Positions 44,264 to 53,189 of a stretch of DNA of 62,283 nt are shown here, piece by piece (within the stretch, counting starts at the first letter, position 1; every line of letters starts with the position of its first letter). This stretch comes from Candidatus Aenigmatarchaeota archaeon (GTDB lineage: Archaea; Aenigmatarchaeota; Aenigmatarchaeia; CG10238-14): contig JAHLMM010000002.1 in the NCBI GenBank assembly GCA_018920365.1, positions 1-62,283 on the forward strand, written 5' to 3'. A model generated the notes under the pieces. That model had not been told where the DNA came from, ran no database searches, and was given only the letters and a program-made list of their open reading frames with translations. Made by a program: the position numbers and the translations under genes.

Positions 44264-45409
44264 ATGAATGAATTTGTTGAGATAGCATTAAAAAACATAT
44301 GGAGGCAGAAGACAAGATCTGCTTTGACAATAATAGGTATAATGATAGGAATTTCTGCAATTGTTGCTTTAGGTTCAATTTCAGAAGGCTTGAAAGTAAT
44401 TGTTGAAGAAAACTTGCAACAAGCAAGTGGAATGATAACAATAATCCAAAAATCTGACAGATCATTATTTGTAGCAATAGCTACAAGCAGGATAAGCGAG
44501 ACAACAGCAGAAGAAATAGCCAAAGTCAATGGCGTTAAACAGACGACAAACATATTAATGAGTTCTGCATATTTGGATAGTCAGAATACATTTTCTCAAC
44601 CAGATATATTTTTTGTTGGAATTGAACCAGCTGACATTGATATGTTTATTTCTTCTAACATAAGATATGATGGCGAACTTTTAGAAGTTGGTGATACAAA
44701 CGAAGCTGTTCTAGGTGAAACTATTGCTAAAAAATTAAATGCTGATTTAGGTGATATTGTTACATTCAAAGATTATGAGTTTGTAGTAAAAGGAATACTT
44801 GAAAAAACAGGTGACACAAGCACTGATTCTGGTATCATAGTTCCAATAGAAACAGCAAGAGTTGTTTTGGATAGAGAAGATTATACAATGGTTATAGCTT
44901 TACCAGAGGATATAGATGATGTTGGCGAAGTTGCTAAAAATATTGAAGAAAATGTTGATGGTGTCACAGCAATAACAACAGAGCAATTTGCAAAACAGGT
45001 TTCAAATATAATAGATCAGATAAGTTTCTTTACAGTAGGTATAGCTGCCATATCTGCCATAGTAGGTGGCCTAGGTGTCATGAATACAATGATAATGTCT
45101 GTTATGGAAAGAAGGAAAGAGATAGGAGTGTTAAAAGCAATAGGTGCTACAAGAAAGTTTGTAATAAAACAAATCATTGTTGAATCTGCGCTGCTTAGTT
45201 TAATAGGAGGTTTGATAGGTATAGGCATAGGTTATTTAGGTAGTTATTCAATAAGCTATTTTTCAGAAGGGCTTGCTTTCGCTAAAGTGACTGTCAGTTT
45301 ATTAATAAATGCCATGGGATTTGCTTTATTTTTAGGTGTAATTGGTGGATTATACCCAGCAATAATGGCTTCAAATCTAGATCCAATAGAGGCGTTGAGA
45401 TATGAATAA
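44264..45409 (+). CDS. MacB/FtsX-type ABC exporter permease
   Basis: A 381-aa permease of the MacB family: an N-terminal helix after NIWRQKTRSALTIIGIMIGISAIVAL, a large extracellular MacB_PCD domain (about 45-250), then three C-terminal helices with the conserved VMNTMIMSVMERRKEIGVLKAIGATRKFVIKQI loop and the ending NLDPIEALRYE. It overlaps the ATPase gene by eight bases. MacB systems transmit cytoplasmic ATPase strokes to the outside, moving peptides or lipids; the substrate here is unknown. Confidence 0.92.
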   Translation: MNEFVEIALKNIWRQKTRSALTIIGIMIGISAIVALGSISEGLKVIVEENLQQASGMITIIQKSDRSLFVAIATSRISETTAEEIAKVNGVKQTTNILMSSAYLDSQNTFSQPDIFFVGIEPADIDMFISSNIRYDGELLEVGDTNEAVLGETIAKKLNADLGDIVTFKDYEFVVKGILEKTGDTSTDSGIIVPIETARVVLDREDYTMVIALPEDIDDVGEVAKNIEENVDGVTAITTEQFAKQVSNIIDQISFFTVGIAAISAIVGGLGVMNTMIMSVMERRKEIGVLKAIGATRKFVIKQIIVESALLSLIGGLIGIGIGYLGSYSISYFSEGLAFAKVTVSLLINAMGFALFLGVIGGLYPAIMASNLDPIEALRYE

Positions 45410-46079
45410 TGTTATAAAATTAGAAAATGTTGAAAAAATTTACAATCAGGGAAAAGAAAATGAATTAAAAGTATTGAAAGGTATAAATCTGGAAATAAAA
45501 GAAGGAGAATATGTCTCAATAGTAGGCCCGTCTGGTTCTGGAAAAAGCACATTAATGCATATAATGGGTTGTTTGGACAGACCAAGTTCTGGTAAAGTTT
45601 TGATTGACGGGCAAGATGTGTCAAGATTAAATGATGATCAACTAGCTAAAATAAGAAGAGAAAAAATTGGCTTCATTTTTCAACAATTTTATCTTATACC
45701 TGTTTTGAATGCAGTAGAGAATGTGAAAATACCTATGAATTTAAATAATTATAGTAAGAAAGATAAAGAGGAGAAGGCTAAAAAACTGCTAGAAATGGTC
45801 GATTTAGGACACAGGTTATATAACTTTCCAAATCAATTATCTGGTGGCGAGATGCAAAGAGTTGCTATTGCCAGAGCATTAGCAAATGATCCAAAAATAA
45901 TATTGGCTGATGAACCTACGGGAAATCTAGATACAAAAAGAGGGCAGGAAATTATAAATATACTAGAAAAATTAAATAAACAAGGAAGAACAATAATAAT
46001 TGTAACACATGATTTGAATGTGGCTAAAAGAGCGAAAAGAAAGATAATGATGAGAGATGGTGTGGTGATTAAAGAATGA
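45402..46079 (+). CDS. MacB/LolD-type ABC ATPase
   Basis: A 225-aa ATPase paired with the permease. Walker A GPSGSGKSTLMHIMGCLDRP, Q-loop FIFQQFYLIPVLNAVENVKIP, signature LSGGEMQRVAIARALANDPK, Walker B ILADEPTGNLD, and H-loop IIVTHDLNVAKRAKR. It overlaps both neighbours (8 and 4 bases). Sequence and length are typical of the LolD/MacB ATPases. Confidence 0.95.
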   Translation: MNNVIKLENVEKIYNQGKENELKVLKGINLEIKEGEYVSIVGPSGSGKSTLMHIMGCLDRPSSGKVLIDGQDVSRLNDDQLAKIRREKIGFIFQQFYLIPVLNAVENVKIPMNLNNYSKKDKEEKAKKLLEMVDLGHRLYNFPNQLSGGEMQRVAIARALANDPKIILADEPTGNLDTKRGQEIINILEKLNKQGRTIIIVTHDLNVAKRAKRKIMMRDGVVIKE

Positions 46080-47185
46080 AAAAATTGTTGCTAATATTGA
46101 TTTTGTTGATTCCACTAGTTCAAGCTTCACCAGAAATAAGTGTAAAGACTGCATACACAAATCCATATCCAGTTGAACCTGGAACAAATTTTATTCTTGA
46201 TATTGAAGTTTCAAATTTAGGTGATGAAGCAGCAAAAGATCTTACTATAACATTAAAACCAAATCAACCATTTACTGTTGTTGATAAAAATCAAGAAGTA
46301 ATATCCAATTTTGGTTCAGGTACAAGTAGAATAGTTGAATTTAAATTATTTGTTGATATATCTGCAGTATCCTCTGTTTATCAGATACCTGTTGAAATAA
46401 AATACAGCGGATCAAACGAAATAACAAGAAATGTTAATTTAAGGATACAAGGAAAACCAAACATAGCTTATGTAAACATTCCATCTTTCTCAATTTTACC
46501 TGGAGAAACAAAAACGCTCAAAGTTGAAATAAACAATCTAGGTAGTGGTTCTGCAAAAAGAGTAATAGCATCTTTAGAATCATCATCAGAAAATATTAAA
46601 CCTGTTTTATCAGGAGGAAATGTTTATGTTGGTGATATATCACCACAAAATAAAAAGGATGCCATCTTTCAAATATATGTAAATCCTGACACAAATTATG
46701 GTGTTTACGACACAACAATAAAAATAACATATGAAGATGAGTCTGGTAACTTGAATACAAAATCATTCAAAGTTGGTTTACTTGTTTCTGGAAATCCCGA
46801 TATCAAGATAATTAAAACTAGTGTAAACGAAGCTAAAAAAGAATTGGAAGTTGATGTAATTAATGATGGAAATTCTGAAGCAAGAGGAATAAAGGGTGAA
46901 TTGCTATTAAACGGTGCTATTATAGATGTTGATTATATATCTAAAATAAATGCAAAGAAAAGTTCAACATTAAAGTTCGATATACCTCAAACAAAAGATA
47001 ACAAAATTGATTTAAAGATTTCATACCTAGGCCCTGATAATCAAGAATATTCATTTACTGAAAAAATAGCATGGTCTATTCCAAGTCAAACAAACTGGTT
47101 GGTTATAATTGCTATAATTGTATTAGCCTATTTTGTTATAAGAAAAATAAAAGAATCTGGTGTTTTTAAAAAGAAAAAATCTTAA
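46076..47185 (+). CDS. Secreted COG1361-type protein of the exporter operon
   Basis: A 369-aa exported protein: signal peptide MKKLLLILILLIPLVQA, three tandem CARDB/COG1361 beta-sandwich domains (about 20-125, 130-240, 245-335), and a C-terminal membrane helix (about 342-360) ending in a lysine-rich tail. It is coupled to the ABC ATPase by an ATGA overlap. The trio permease, ATPase and COG1361 protein recurs in archaea; the third member is probably the extracellular partner of the exporter. A T-tract (TTTTTTT) follows the stop codon. Confidence 0.85.
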   Translation: MKKLLLILILLIPLVQASPEISVKTAYTNPYPVEPGTNFILDIEVSNLGDEAAKDLTITLKPNQPFTVVDKNQEVISNFGSGTSRIVEFKLFVDISAVSSVYQIPVEIKYSGSNEITRNVNLRIQGKPNIAYVNIPSFSILPGETKTLKVEINNLGSGSAKRVIASLESSSENIKPVLSGGNVYVGDISPQNKKDAIFQIYVNPDTNYGVYDTTIKITYEDESGNLNTKSFKVGLLVSGNPDIKIIKTSVNEAKKELEVDVINDGNSEARGIKGELLLNGAIIDVDYISKINAKKSSTLKFDIPQTKDNKIDLKISYLGPDNQEYSFTEKIAWSIPSQTNWLVIIAIIVLAYFVIRKIKESGVFKKKKS

Positions 47186-47445
47186 AGTTTTTTTAATAGA
47201 TACTTCATTTTTAATAAATTTTCTGTTGGAGTCACTAGCTTAGACATTCCTATGTGCAAAAATGCCACTAAACCTATTAATGATAGTATCTCAAGCATTC
47301 CTGAAAGTTTATGTCTTTCTATACCAGTTTTTTTTGATATTTCTGAAAGGCTTATACCAACCTTACCAGACTTGAATTCTTCATATAAAATTTTTACTAT
47401 TTTTTTTATAGGGTTTTTGGATACAATATCTCCTAAATCTCTCAT
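47182..47445 (-). CDS. Small winged-helix protein
   Basis: An 87-aa protein with a probable winged-helix fold: VKILYEEFKSGKVGISLSEISKKTGIERHKLSGMLEIL as the HTH core (about 18-55), then a hydrophobic segment (LIGLVAFLHIGMSKLV). It resembles small archaeal DNA-binding regulators; targets are unknown. The 3' end overlaps the convergent exporter-operon gene by four bases. It follows the TFS gene on the same strand after a 37-base gap. Confidence 0.65.
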   Translation of the reverse strand: MRDLGDIVSKNPIKKIVKILYEEFKSGKVGISLSEISKKTGIERHKLSGMLEILSLIGLVAFLHIGMSKLVTPTENLLKMKYLLKKL

Positions 47446-47482
47446 AATACCCTTTTAATAAATCAATTTTAAATTTAAAAAA

Positions 47483-47809
47483 TTAATATTCTCTCCATTT
47501 GTGCTTACAGTGCATGCATGAATAAAATATTGTCGGTGCTTCATCTGCTGCTCTTGTTTGACGCATGAACCAATAAGCCCCTTTTTTACCACATTCGGGA
47601 CACTTTACATCTTTATCTATAGGGTATTGTTTCATATCCTTTTCATCATCTACAACAATAACTATATCTTTTTTATCTCCAATCTTCTCTGTTATCGAAG
47701 AAACTGTGTCTGATTTTTCTTTATTCCCGCATTTTCTGCAAACATATACCAATTTACCATTCAAATTTTCAGATATCATAAGATTTCCACACTTGCTACA
47801 AAACTTCAT
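47483..47809 (-). CDS. tfs: Transcription factor S (TFIIS-like cleavage factor)
   Basis: A 108-aa protein with the RPB9/TFIIS layout. The N-terminal zinc ribbon uses C4, C7, C24 and C27; the C-terminal ribbon uses C70, C73, C98 and C101. The catalytic hairpin QTRAADEAPT carries the acidic pair D89-E90. TFS enters the RNA polymerase funnel and stimulates cleavage of backtracked transcripts. The D-E pair is intact, so this is an active cleavage factor and not an inhibitory paralog. It is the last gene of the run DUF99, signal peptidase, tfs. Confidence 0.94.
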   Translation of the reverse strand: MKFCSKCGNLMISENLNGKLVYVCRKCGNKEKSDTVSSITEKIGDKKDIVIVVDDEKDMKQYPIDKDVKCPECGKKGAYWFMRQTRAADEAPTIFYSCMHCKHKWREY

Positions 47810-47818
47810 AATTTCACC

Positions 47819-48346
47819 TCAAAATATCAAATTTAAAATCCAAGATACAATCGAATTAAATATAACTTTGGGCCAGCCTAGAAAAGGTATTACAAAAATT
47901 ACTTTGCCGTGAATTCTTTCAACTTCCCATGGATCTAAAATTGGATTATGATCTCCCTTTGTTTGTATACCATCATCCATGCTTACAACTCTGTGAACTA
48001 TTGGTATCTTTTGACCAACTATGTCAAACACTATCACATCACCTACTTTTACTTCTTCTTCATTTATGCCTTTTATGACCAAAACATCGCCTTTTCTAAA
48101 ACCATTTTTCAAAGGCCAGCTGTCTATTTGCTCTCTAGTATATCCAAATTCCTTGTTCAAAAACTGATAATGTCTTTCTTCAGTTGTCTTGTCATGTGTC
48201 ATTGATTCTGATATAACAGCAACCACAGGCAAGTCTGTTTTTAATATAAAACCAAGTCCATAATTTATGAATAATATAATTGCTATTGCTAACAAGAAGA
48301 ATTTTATATCCTCTTTTGTCTTTTCATTCAAGCTCTTCCACCACAT
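47819..48346 (-). CDS. Signal peptidase I (Sec11 type)
   Basis: A 175-aa membrane peptidase of family S26. An N-terminal helix (about 14-36) leads to VVAVISESM with nucleophile S48. KIPIVHRVVSM carries H118, the archaeal/ER-type base in place of the bacterial lysine, and TKGDHNPI has D132. A second hydrophobic helix lies at the C-terminus. It removes Sec signal peptides; many of the secreted proteins in this window would be substrates. An insertion of about 30 residues (KTTEERHYQFLNKEFGYTRE) follows the serine. It overlaps the DUF99 gene by 19 bases. Confidence 0.93.
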   Translation of the reverse strand: MWWKSLNEKTKEDIKFFLLAIAIILFINYGLGFILKTDLPVVAVISESMTHDKTTEERHYQFLNKEFGYTREQIDSWPLKNGFRKGDVLVIKGINEEEVKVGDVIVFDIVGQKIPIVHRVVSMDDGIQTKGDHNPILDPWEVERIHGKVIFVIPFLGWPKVIFNSIVSWILNLIF

Positions 48347-48909
48347 TCTCCTCTTACGAACGCAGATGCTATCATATGTGCAAGCCTCAATGGCTCAGGT
48401 ATTAAACTTCTCATACATGTTAATAAAATTATCTTTTCTGCATCTTTTTTCTCTAAACCATAAAACTGAAAATAGATATTTTTATTGTTTTTTAATTTTA
48501 ATTTGTTAATCTTTCCCGCCTTTTTTATGATTTCCATCCTTTCTTTACCGTCTTTAAAATTCAAGAGAGCTTTACCTATACTTTTCATATTGGGTTTTTT
48601 TCTGCTTATTATTATAACAGGCAAGCTAGTCTTCCTGTAAAGCATCTCTACATCTATTAAATTGAAACCAGCCATTGTTAAACCTTTGAACATTATCACT
48701 TTTAATTCTCTCTTATATTTTGATGAATTGATAATAGAGGAGATAATATCAGTTGCATCTCTTCCGTCAATAGTTATCTCTGACTTTAGCATACCGTCAA
48801 ACCAATCACCACCTCTGGTTATTATTCCTACTAGAATTGTCTTTGATTGCCCTTTAACAAAAGGGCCATCGTCAAAGCCTATTATTCTTATCTCTCTCTT
48901 TATTTTCAT
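48328..48909 (-). CDS. DUF99 family protein (UPF0215, endonuclease dU-like)
   Basis: A 193-aa protein with the DUF99 pattern: IGFDDGPF, VGIITRGGDWFDGML, ITIDGRDATDIISSIINSSKY, VIMFKGLTMAGFNLIDVEMLY and LPVIIISRKKPN. A Pyrococcus member of this family has been described as a deoxyuridine-specific endonuclease; whether this holds here is not shown. It overlaps the signal peptidase gene by 19 bases and has an AT-rich promoter region shared with the divergent eL40 gene. Confidence 0.85.
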   Translation of the reverse strand: MKIKREIRIIGFDDGPFVKGQSKTILVGIITRGGDWFDGMLKSEITIDGRDATDIISSIINSSKYKRELKVIMFKGLTMAGFNLIDVEMLYRKTSLPVIIISRKKPNMKSIGKALLNFKDGKERMEIIKKAGKINKLKLKNNKNIYFQFYGLEKKDAEKIILLTCMRSLIPEPLRLAHMIASAFVRGECGGRA

Positions 48910-48966
48910 AAATAGATAATATTTTTAAATCTTAATTTATTGATTATTTAAGTTAAAGGTGGTTTT

Positions 48967-49143
48967 TTGGTAAGAAAGATATTCCCAGAAGCAATGAACA
49001 GGCTTTTTAATAGGGTTTATGTTTGTAGAAAATGTAAGCATAAGATAAAAGCTGATTATGCTAAAGTTAGAGCTGGCAAAGTTAAATGCAGACACTGTGG
49101 CTCTAAAATATTAAGACCAAAAAGAAAGGAAAAGAAGGCATAA
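48967..49143 (+). CDS. rpl40e: Ribosomal protein eL40
   Basis: A 58-aa protein starting at TTG (48967), preceded by AAAGGTGG six bases upstream. It begins MVRKIFPEAMNRLFNRVYVCRKCKHKI, with a four-cysteine zinc ribbon CRKC...CRHC and the ending LRPKRKEKK. This matches archaeal L40e (FPEAxxRLFN, CxxC, CxxC, GLRPK). The fit to the family and the intact zinc ligands make it a real gene despite its small size and rare start codon. It shares a TTTTTAAATC box region with the divergent DUF99 gene. Confidence 0.9.
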   Translation: MVRKIFPEAMNRLFNRVYVCRKCKHKIKADYAKVRAGKVKCRHCGSKILRPKRKEKKA

Positions 49144-49147
49144 GAGT

Positions 49148-49417
49148 ATGGAAAGCAAGCTTTTAAAAGAATGGATGGATAAAGGCTTGAAGATTTCCAC
49201 TGATTTTGAATACTATACAAAAAGAGATTTTGTCGTAGTTGCTAAGCTAAAAGGACAGCCACCAATAATAGAGTATGAATGTCCTGAATGCAAACATTAT
49301 GAGATCAGTAATGATGTCGAGTTAGAAAAAAGTAAAAATGGTAAAAAATTCCAAAGACCAAAGTTCAAATGCTCTAAATGTGGGAAAAGATTTGTTATAG
49401 AATCTCTAAAGAAATAA
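49148..49417 (+). CDS. Zinc-ribbon protein, function unknown
   Basis: An 89-aa protein starting MESKLLKEWMDKGLKISTDFEYYTKRDF. It has two CxxC knuckles: YECPECKHYE (about 45-48) and FKCSKCGKRF (about 74-77), so one zinc ribbon is likely. It begins four bases after the eL40 stop and is probably co-transcribed. Proximity to a ribosomal gene hints at a translation-related role, but nothing more can be read. Confidence 0.7.
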   Translation: MESKLLKEWMDKGLKISTDFEYYTKRDFVVVAKLKGQPPIIEYECPECKHYEISNDVELEKSKNGKKFQRPKFKCSKCGKRFVIESLKK

Positions 49418-49443
49418 ATATTATTATGTTATATTTTATTTCT

Positions 49444-51306
49444 ATGAAAAAATTCTTGTTAATTCTAGTCTTGTTAACAATAGCGAATGTTTATGCTGAA
49501 GAATATTCATCATCAATAAAAATAATAGGAGTGAGAACAGATGGAACAGGTGTTGAAGGCAATTTAACAGTAGAGGTTCAACCTGGAAAAGGAAGAATAT
49601 TGGTTGACACTTATCCTTTACAAGGACTGTTTACACAAGATTCTGAAAGAACTGCAGTCAAAGTTGCATCTGAAATAACTAAATTTGATTTTTCAAAATA
49701 TGATGTCATTTATTCTATTTCAACACCTGGAGTTACAAACGTAGATGGTCCTTCAGCTGGCGCTGCTATGACTATTGCAACTATTGCAGCTGTTCAAAGA
49801 AAGCAGATTAGTCCTGCTTTTTCAATTACAGGTACTATAGAAGAAGATCATTCAATTGGAAAAGTTGGAGAAATATTTGCAAAAGCTAGAACGGCAGCAG
49901 ATTCAGGTGTATCATTGTTTTTGATACCTGAAGGTCAAAGAATGCAGATTCAATATACAAGAAAAGTTAGAACACCATCACCAGGTTGGAGAATAGAAAC
50001 TATTGAACCTTATTCGATTGATACAATAAAATATGCTAAAGAAAACTGGGGAATGGAAATAGTTGAAGTTGGAACAATAGAAGAAGCTTTGGAATATGCT
50101 TTCAAAGAGATTCAACCGAGAAGGGGTTTTGCAAACTATACTTTACCTGAATTTGAATTGAATTTCAAATCAGCGAATGAAAAATATAATCAGTTCGATA
50201 GCTTTGCTAAAAATGCTATACAAAGAGGTCAATCAAGCTACAGAAAAGCTGAATCTAAATTACAGTCCACATATTTACCTGAAAATGTAAAGCAAGACTT
50301 AAATTATCTGTTAAAACAGTCAAAAGAGTTGCTTGATGAAGCAGATAAGCTGCTTAAAAGTGGCTATAAATATTCTGCTGGAAACAATGGATTCAAGGCA
50401 AGTGTATATTCACAAACAGTTATTGATCTAATAAACTATTATTCAGCATCAAATGCAAATAAAAATCTTGTAATTGAAAATAAAATCAATCAATTGAAGA
50501 CAGAATTAAAAGAAACAAAGCCATATGTAATTGAAAAAGTTCAAGGTTCTATTTGTGACAAAAATCAGTTTGAATGGTCTGTAATAGCATTGCAAAGAAT
50601 AACTTATGCTGAAAATAGAATTAATAACATAGACAATGAAGATGTTTTTAATTCTTTCTTTGATTTGAATGTTGCTGATGAATGGATAAAAATATCAAAA
50701 GAGTTTTCTGACAAAATTGTAATAACATCAAATGACAAATGTCAAGAAAGATTTGAATCAAAAGCAAGAAATCTAATAGATCAGGCTGAAAACTCAATAA
50801 ATTATTTGCAGTCATTAAACATATATCATAGCATTGATTCATATCTTGATGCTGCCAAGACAGAATATGAAAACGGGTTTTATTCTGTTGCAATAATAGA
50901 TGCTTACACTGCAAAGGCAAGAGCAGACGCATTGAAAAATTACAATGAAAAAAGCATTGAAAAAATATATGAAGATTTCAATAAAACTCAAATGACACCA
51001 AACAATCTAATAAGCACAATATTTTATGAACATTCGATGTTCTCAATGTATAAAGCTGCTGTTGATAGTTCAGATGAAAATGCAATAGAGTCGATGCAGC
51101 TTTTGAAATCAGCTGAAGCTGTGAATGAAGGATATGAGTATATATCATCCAGAATTGAATCAGAATCTAACATAAAAACAGAAATAGTCATAATAATATT
51201 GTGTGCATTGTTAACGACTTCTATAATTTATATAGTAATCCTTAAATCAAAGACTTCTATTAAGAAAAAGAGGATTGTTAAAAAAAGGTTGACTATTAAA
51301 AAGTGA
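49444..51306 (+). CDS. Secreted Lon-domain (S16) serine protease, COG1750 type
   Basis: A 620-aa exported protein: signal peptide (MKKFLLILVLLTIANVYA), an S16 Lon-type protease domain (about 20-235) with catalytic S104 in VDGPSAGAAMTIA and K147 in IGKVGEIFAKARTAA. A helical repeat region follows (about 250-590), then a C-terminal membrane helix (about 590-610) and a basic tail. There is no AAA ATPase, so this is the archaeal COG1750 class and not LonB; proteolysis outside the cell without ATP is implied. The start MKKFLL at 49444 gives the best signal peptide. Confidence 0.87.
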   Translation: MKKFLLILVLLTIANVYAEEYSSSIKIIGVRTDGTGVEGNLTVEVQPGKGRILVDTYPLQGLFTQDSERTAVKVASEITKFDFSKYDVIYSISTPGVTNVDGPSAGAAMTIATIAAVQRKQISPAFSITGTIEEDHSIGKVGEIFAKARTAADSGVSLFLIPEGQRMQIQYTRKVRTPSPGWRIETIEPYSIDTIKYAKENWGMEIVEVGTIEEALEYAFKEIQPRRGFANYTLPEFELNFKSANEKYNQFDSFAKNAIQRGQSSYRKAESKLQSTYLPENVKQDLNYLLKQSKELLDEADKLLKSGYKYSAGNNGFKASVYSQTVIDLINYYSASNANKNLVIENKINQLKTELKETKPYVIEKVQGSICDKNQFEWSVIALQRITYAENRINNIDNEDVFNSFFDLNVADEWIKISKEFSDKIVITSNDKCQERFESKARNLIDQAENSINYLQSLNIYHSIDSYLDAAKTEYENGFYSVAIIDAYTAKARADALKNYNEKSIEKIYEDFNKTQMTPNNLISTIFYEHSMFSMYKAAVDSSDENAIESMQLLKSAEAVNEGYEYISSRIESESNIKTEIVIIILCALLTTSIIYIVILKSKTSIKKKRIVKKRLTIKK

Positions 51307-51312
51307 AAATAA

Positions 51313-51320
51313 ATTTTTTT
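51313..51320 (+). terminator. T-tract after the Lon-domain gene
   Basis: TTTTTTTT lies seven bases after the stop codon, a typical archaeal poly-T terminator. Confidence 0.5.
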
Positions 51321-51332
51321 TAGATAAATTCA

Positions 51333-51340
51333 TTTAAATC
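51333..51340 (+). promoter_or_regulatory. TATA-like box for the first nrdJ
   Basis: TTTAAATC, the same box seen at about 53814 before the second nrdJ and near 48920 before eL40, lies about 50 bases before the TTG start. The leader contains the Shine-Dalgarno motif GTGGTGG at 51371-51377. Confidence 0.4.
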
Positions 51341-51381
51341 TCATTAACAAAATAAAGTTTTATTTTTGATGTGGTGGTTTT

Positions 51382-53154
51382 TTGAAACTAACTGATAATG
51401 CATTGACACTACTGAATTTAAGATATTTAAGAAGAAATGAATATGGTGAAGTAATAGAAACACCTGAACAACTTTTCAGAAGGGTTGCTCACGCCATAGC
51501 TATAGTTGAGAGGAAATATGGAAAAAGTGACGAAGAAATAAAAAAAATTGAAGAAGAGTTTTACGAGCTCATGACAAGTTTAAGATTTCTGCCAAATTCA
51601 CCAACATTAATGAATGCTGGTACTAATTCAGGGCAACTGTCTGCTTGCAATGTCTTACCATTAGAAGATTCCATGGAAAGTATTTTCGAAACCATTAAAA
51701 ATGCAGCGATTGTTCAAAAATTTGGCGGTGGAACTGGTTTTTCCTTTTCAAAATTAAGACCAAAAGGAGATAAAGTAGGCTCTACTGGCGGCATAGCAGC
51801 AGGTCCTGTTTTCTTTTTAAATGCGTTTGACTCTGCTTTAAAGGGTATAAGACAAGCACATAGAAGGTTTGCAACAAACATGGGAATATTGAGAGTTGAT
51901 CATCCAGATATTTTTGAATTTATAGATGCTAAAAAACAAGAAGGTGTCATTACAACATTCAATATTTCTGTTGGTATAACAGACAAGTTTATGCAAGCAG
52001 TAAAAAACAATCAAATGTTTGACCTTGTTAATCCTAGAAATGGAAAAACTGTAATGAGATTGCCTGCAACAGAGATATTTGACAAAATTGCTAAAAATGC
52101 ATGGAGCAATGGTGAACCAGGACTTGTTTTTATTGATAGGATGAATAATACAGCGTCAAATCCAGTTCCTCATTTAGGTCCAATAGAAGCGACAAACCCT
52201 TGTGGCGAACAACCATTATATCCATATGACTCTTGCAATTTAGGATCAATAGATGTTTCTAAAATGATTAAAGATAAAGAGATTGATTGGGTTTTGCTAG
52301 AAAAAACTGTAAAGTTGTCTGTAAGATTTTTGGATAATGTTATTGATTCAAGTTTGTTTGCATTAAAAGAAATAGAGGAAAGGACAAAAAGCATAAGAAG
52401 GATTGGTTTAGGTGTAATGGGTTTTGCTGATATGTTAATAAAGCTTGATATTGCTTACAATTCTGATCAAGCATTAGAATTGGCTGAAAAATTGATGAAG
52501 TTTATAACAGAAAAAGGAAGGGAAATGTCTGTTGAGCTTGGTGAAGAAAGAGGTTCTTTTCCTGAATTTGAAAAAAGCATATGGAACGGAAAATATAAGG
52601 CATTAAGAAACTCAACAATAACAACAATTGCACCTACAAGCAATCTAAGCATTATAGCTGGATGTTCTCACAGCATAGAGCCAATTTTTTCAATAACATA
52701 TATTAGAAATGTAAAAGACTCTCTTGGAACAAATCTTGTTGAGACTAATCCTTTGTTTGAAGAGATTGCTAAAAAAAGAGGATTTTACTCTGAAAAATTA
52801 ATGAAGCAAGTTTTGGCCAAAGGAAAGCTCAACGGAATTGATCAAATACCTGACGATGTTAAAAGAGTTTTTGTTGTTTCGCATGATATTTCACCTGAAT
52901 GGCATGTAAAAATGCAAGCTACATTCCAAAAATATACTGATAATGCAGTGTCAAAAACAGTAAATCTTCCAAACAATGCAACTGTTGATGATGTGAAAAA
53001 GATATACATGCTTGCTTATGATTTAGGATGCAAAGGAATAACTGTTTATAGAGACGGTAGCAGGGAAAAGCAAATAATAAACATACCAAAAGAGCAAGAT
53101 GATGCTGAAAAAATAATAGAAAATTCTGGTGGTTGTGTTACTTGTCACTTATGA
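51382..53154 (+). CDS. nrdJ: Class II (B12-dependent) ribonucleotide reductase, short form
   Basis: A 590-aa adenosylcobalamin-dependent ribonucleotide reductase lacking an ATP cone. It reduces ribonucleotides to deoxyribonucleotides. Active-site residues are C89 in SACNVLPLEDS, and N272, C274 and E276 in NPCGEQPLYPYDSCNLGSI; IAPTSNLSIIAGCSHSIEPIFS is the substrate loop. The C-terminal redox tail is CVTCHL. Compared with the second copy, the phosphate-binding segment reads IRQAHRRFATNMGIL instead of the usual GGxRRGANMG. The TTG start follows GTGGTGG. It lies 717 bases before a second, longer class II enzyme. Confidence 0.92.
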   Translation: MKLTDNALTLLNLRYLRRNEYGEVIETPEQLFRRVAHAIAIVERKYGKSDEEIKKIEEEFYELMTSLRFLPNSPTLMNAGTNSGQLSACNVLPLEDSMESIFETIKNAAIVQKFGGGTGFSFSKLRPKGDKVGSTGGIAAGPVFFLNAFDSALKGIRQAHRRFATNMGILRVDHPDIFEFIDAKKQEGVITTFNISVGITDKFMQAVKNNQMFDLVNPRNGKTVMRLPATEIFDKIAKNAWSNGEPGLVFIDRMNNTASNPVPHLGPIEATNPCGEQPLYPYDSCNLGSIDVSKMIKDKEIDWVLLEKTVKLSVRFLDNVIDSSLFALKEIEERTKSIRRIGLGVMGFADMLIKLDIAYNSDQALELAEKLMKFITEKGREMSVELGEERGSFPEFEKSIWNGKYKALRNSTITTIAPTSNLSIIAGCSHSIEPIFSITYIRNVKDSLGTNLVETNPLFEEIAKKRGFYSEKLMKQVLAKGKLNGIDQIPDDVKRVFVVSHDISPEWHVKMQATFQKYTDNAVSKTVNLPNNATVDDVKKIYMLAYDLGCKGITVYRDGSREKQIINIPKEQDDAEKIIENSGGCVTCHL

Positions 53155-53189
53155 GTAAATAATTTAAGTGTTATACATATTTTAACATT

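Noticed and set aside
49148-49417. Second TFS or an RNA polymerase subunit
   Set aside because: It has a single four-cysteine ribbon and no acidic catalytic hairpin or other polymerase-subunit signature.
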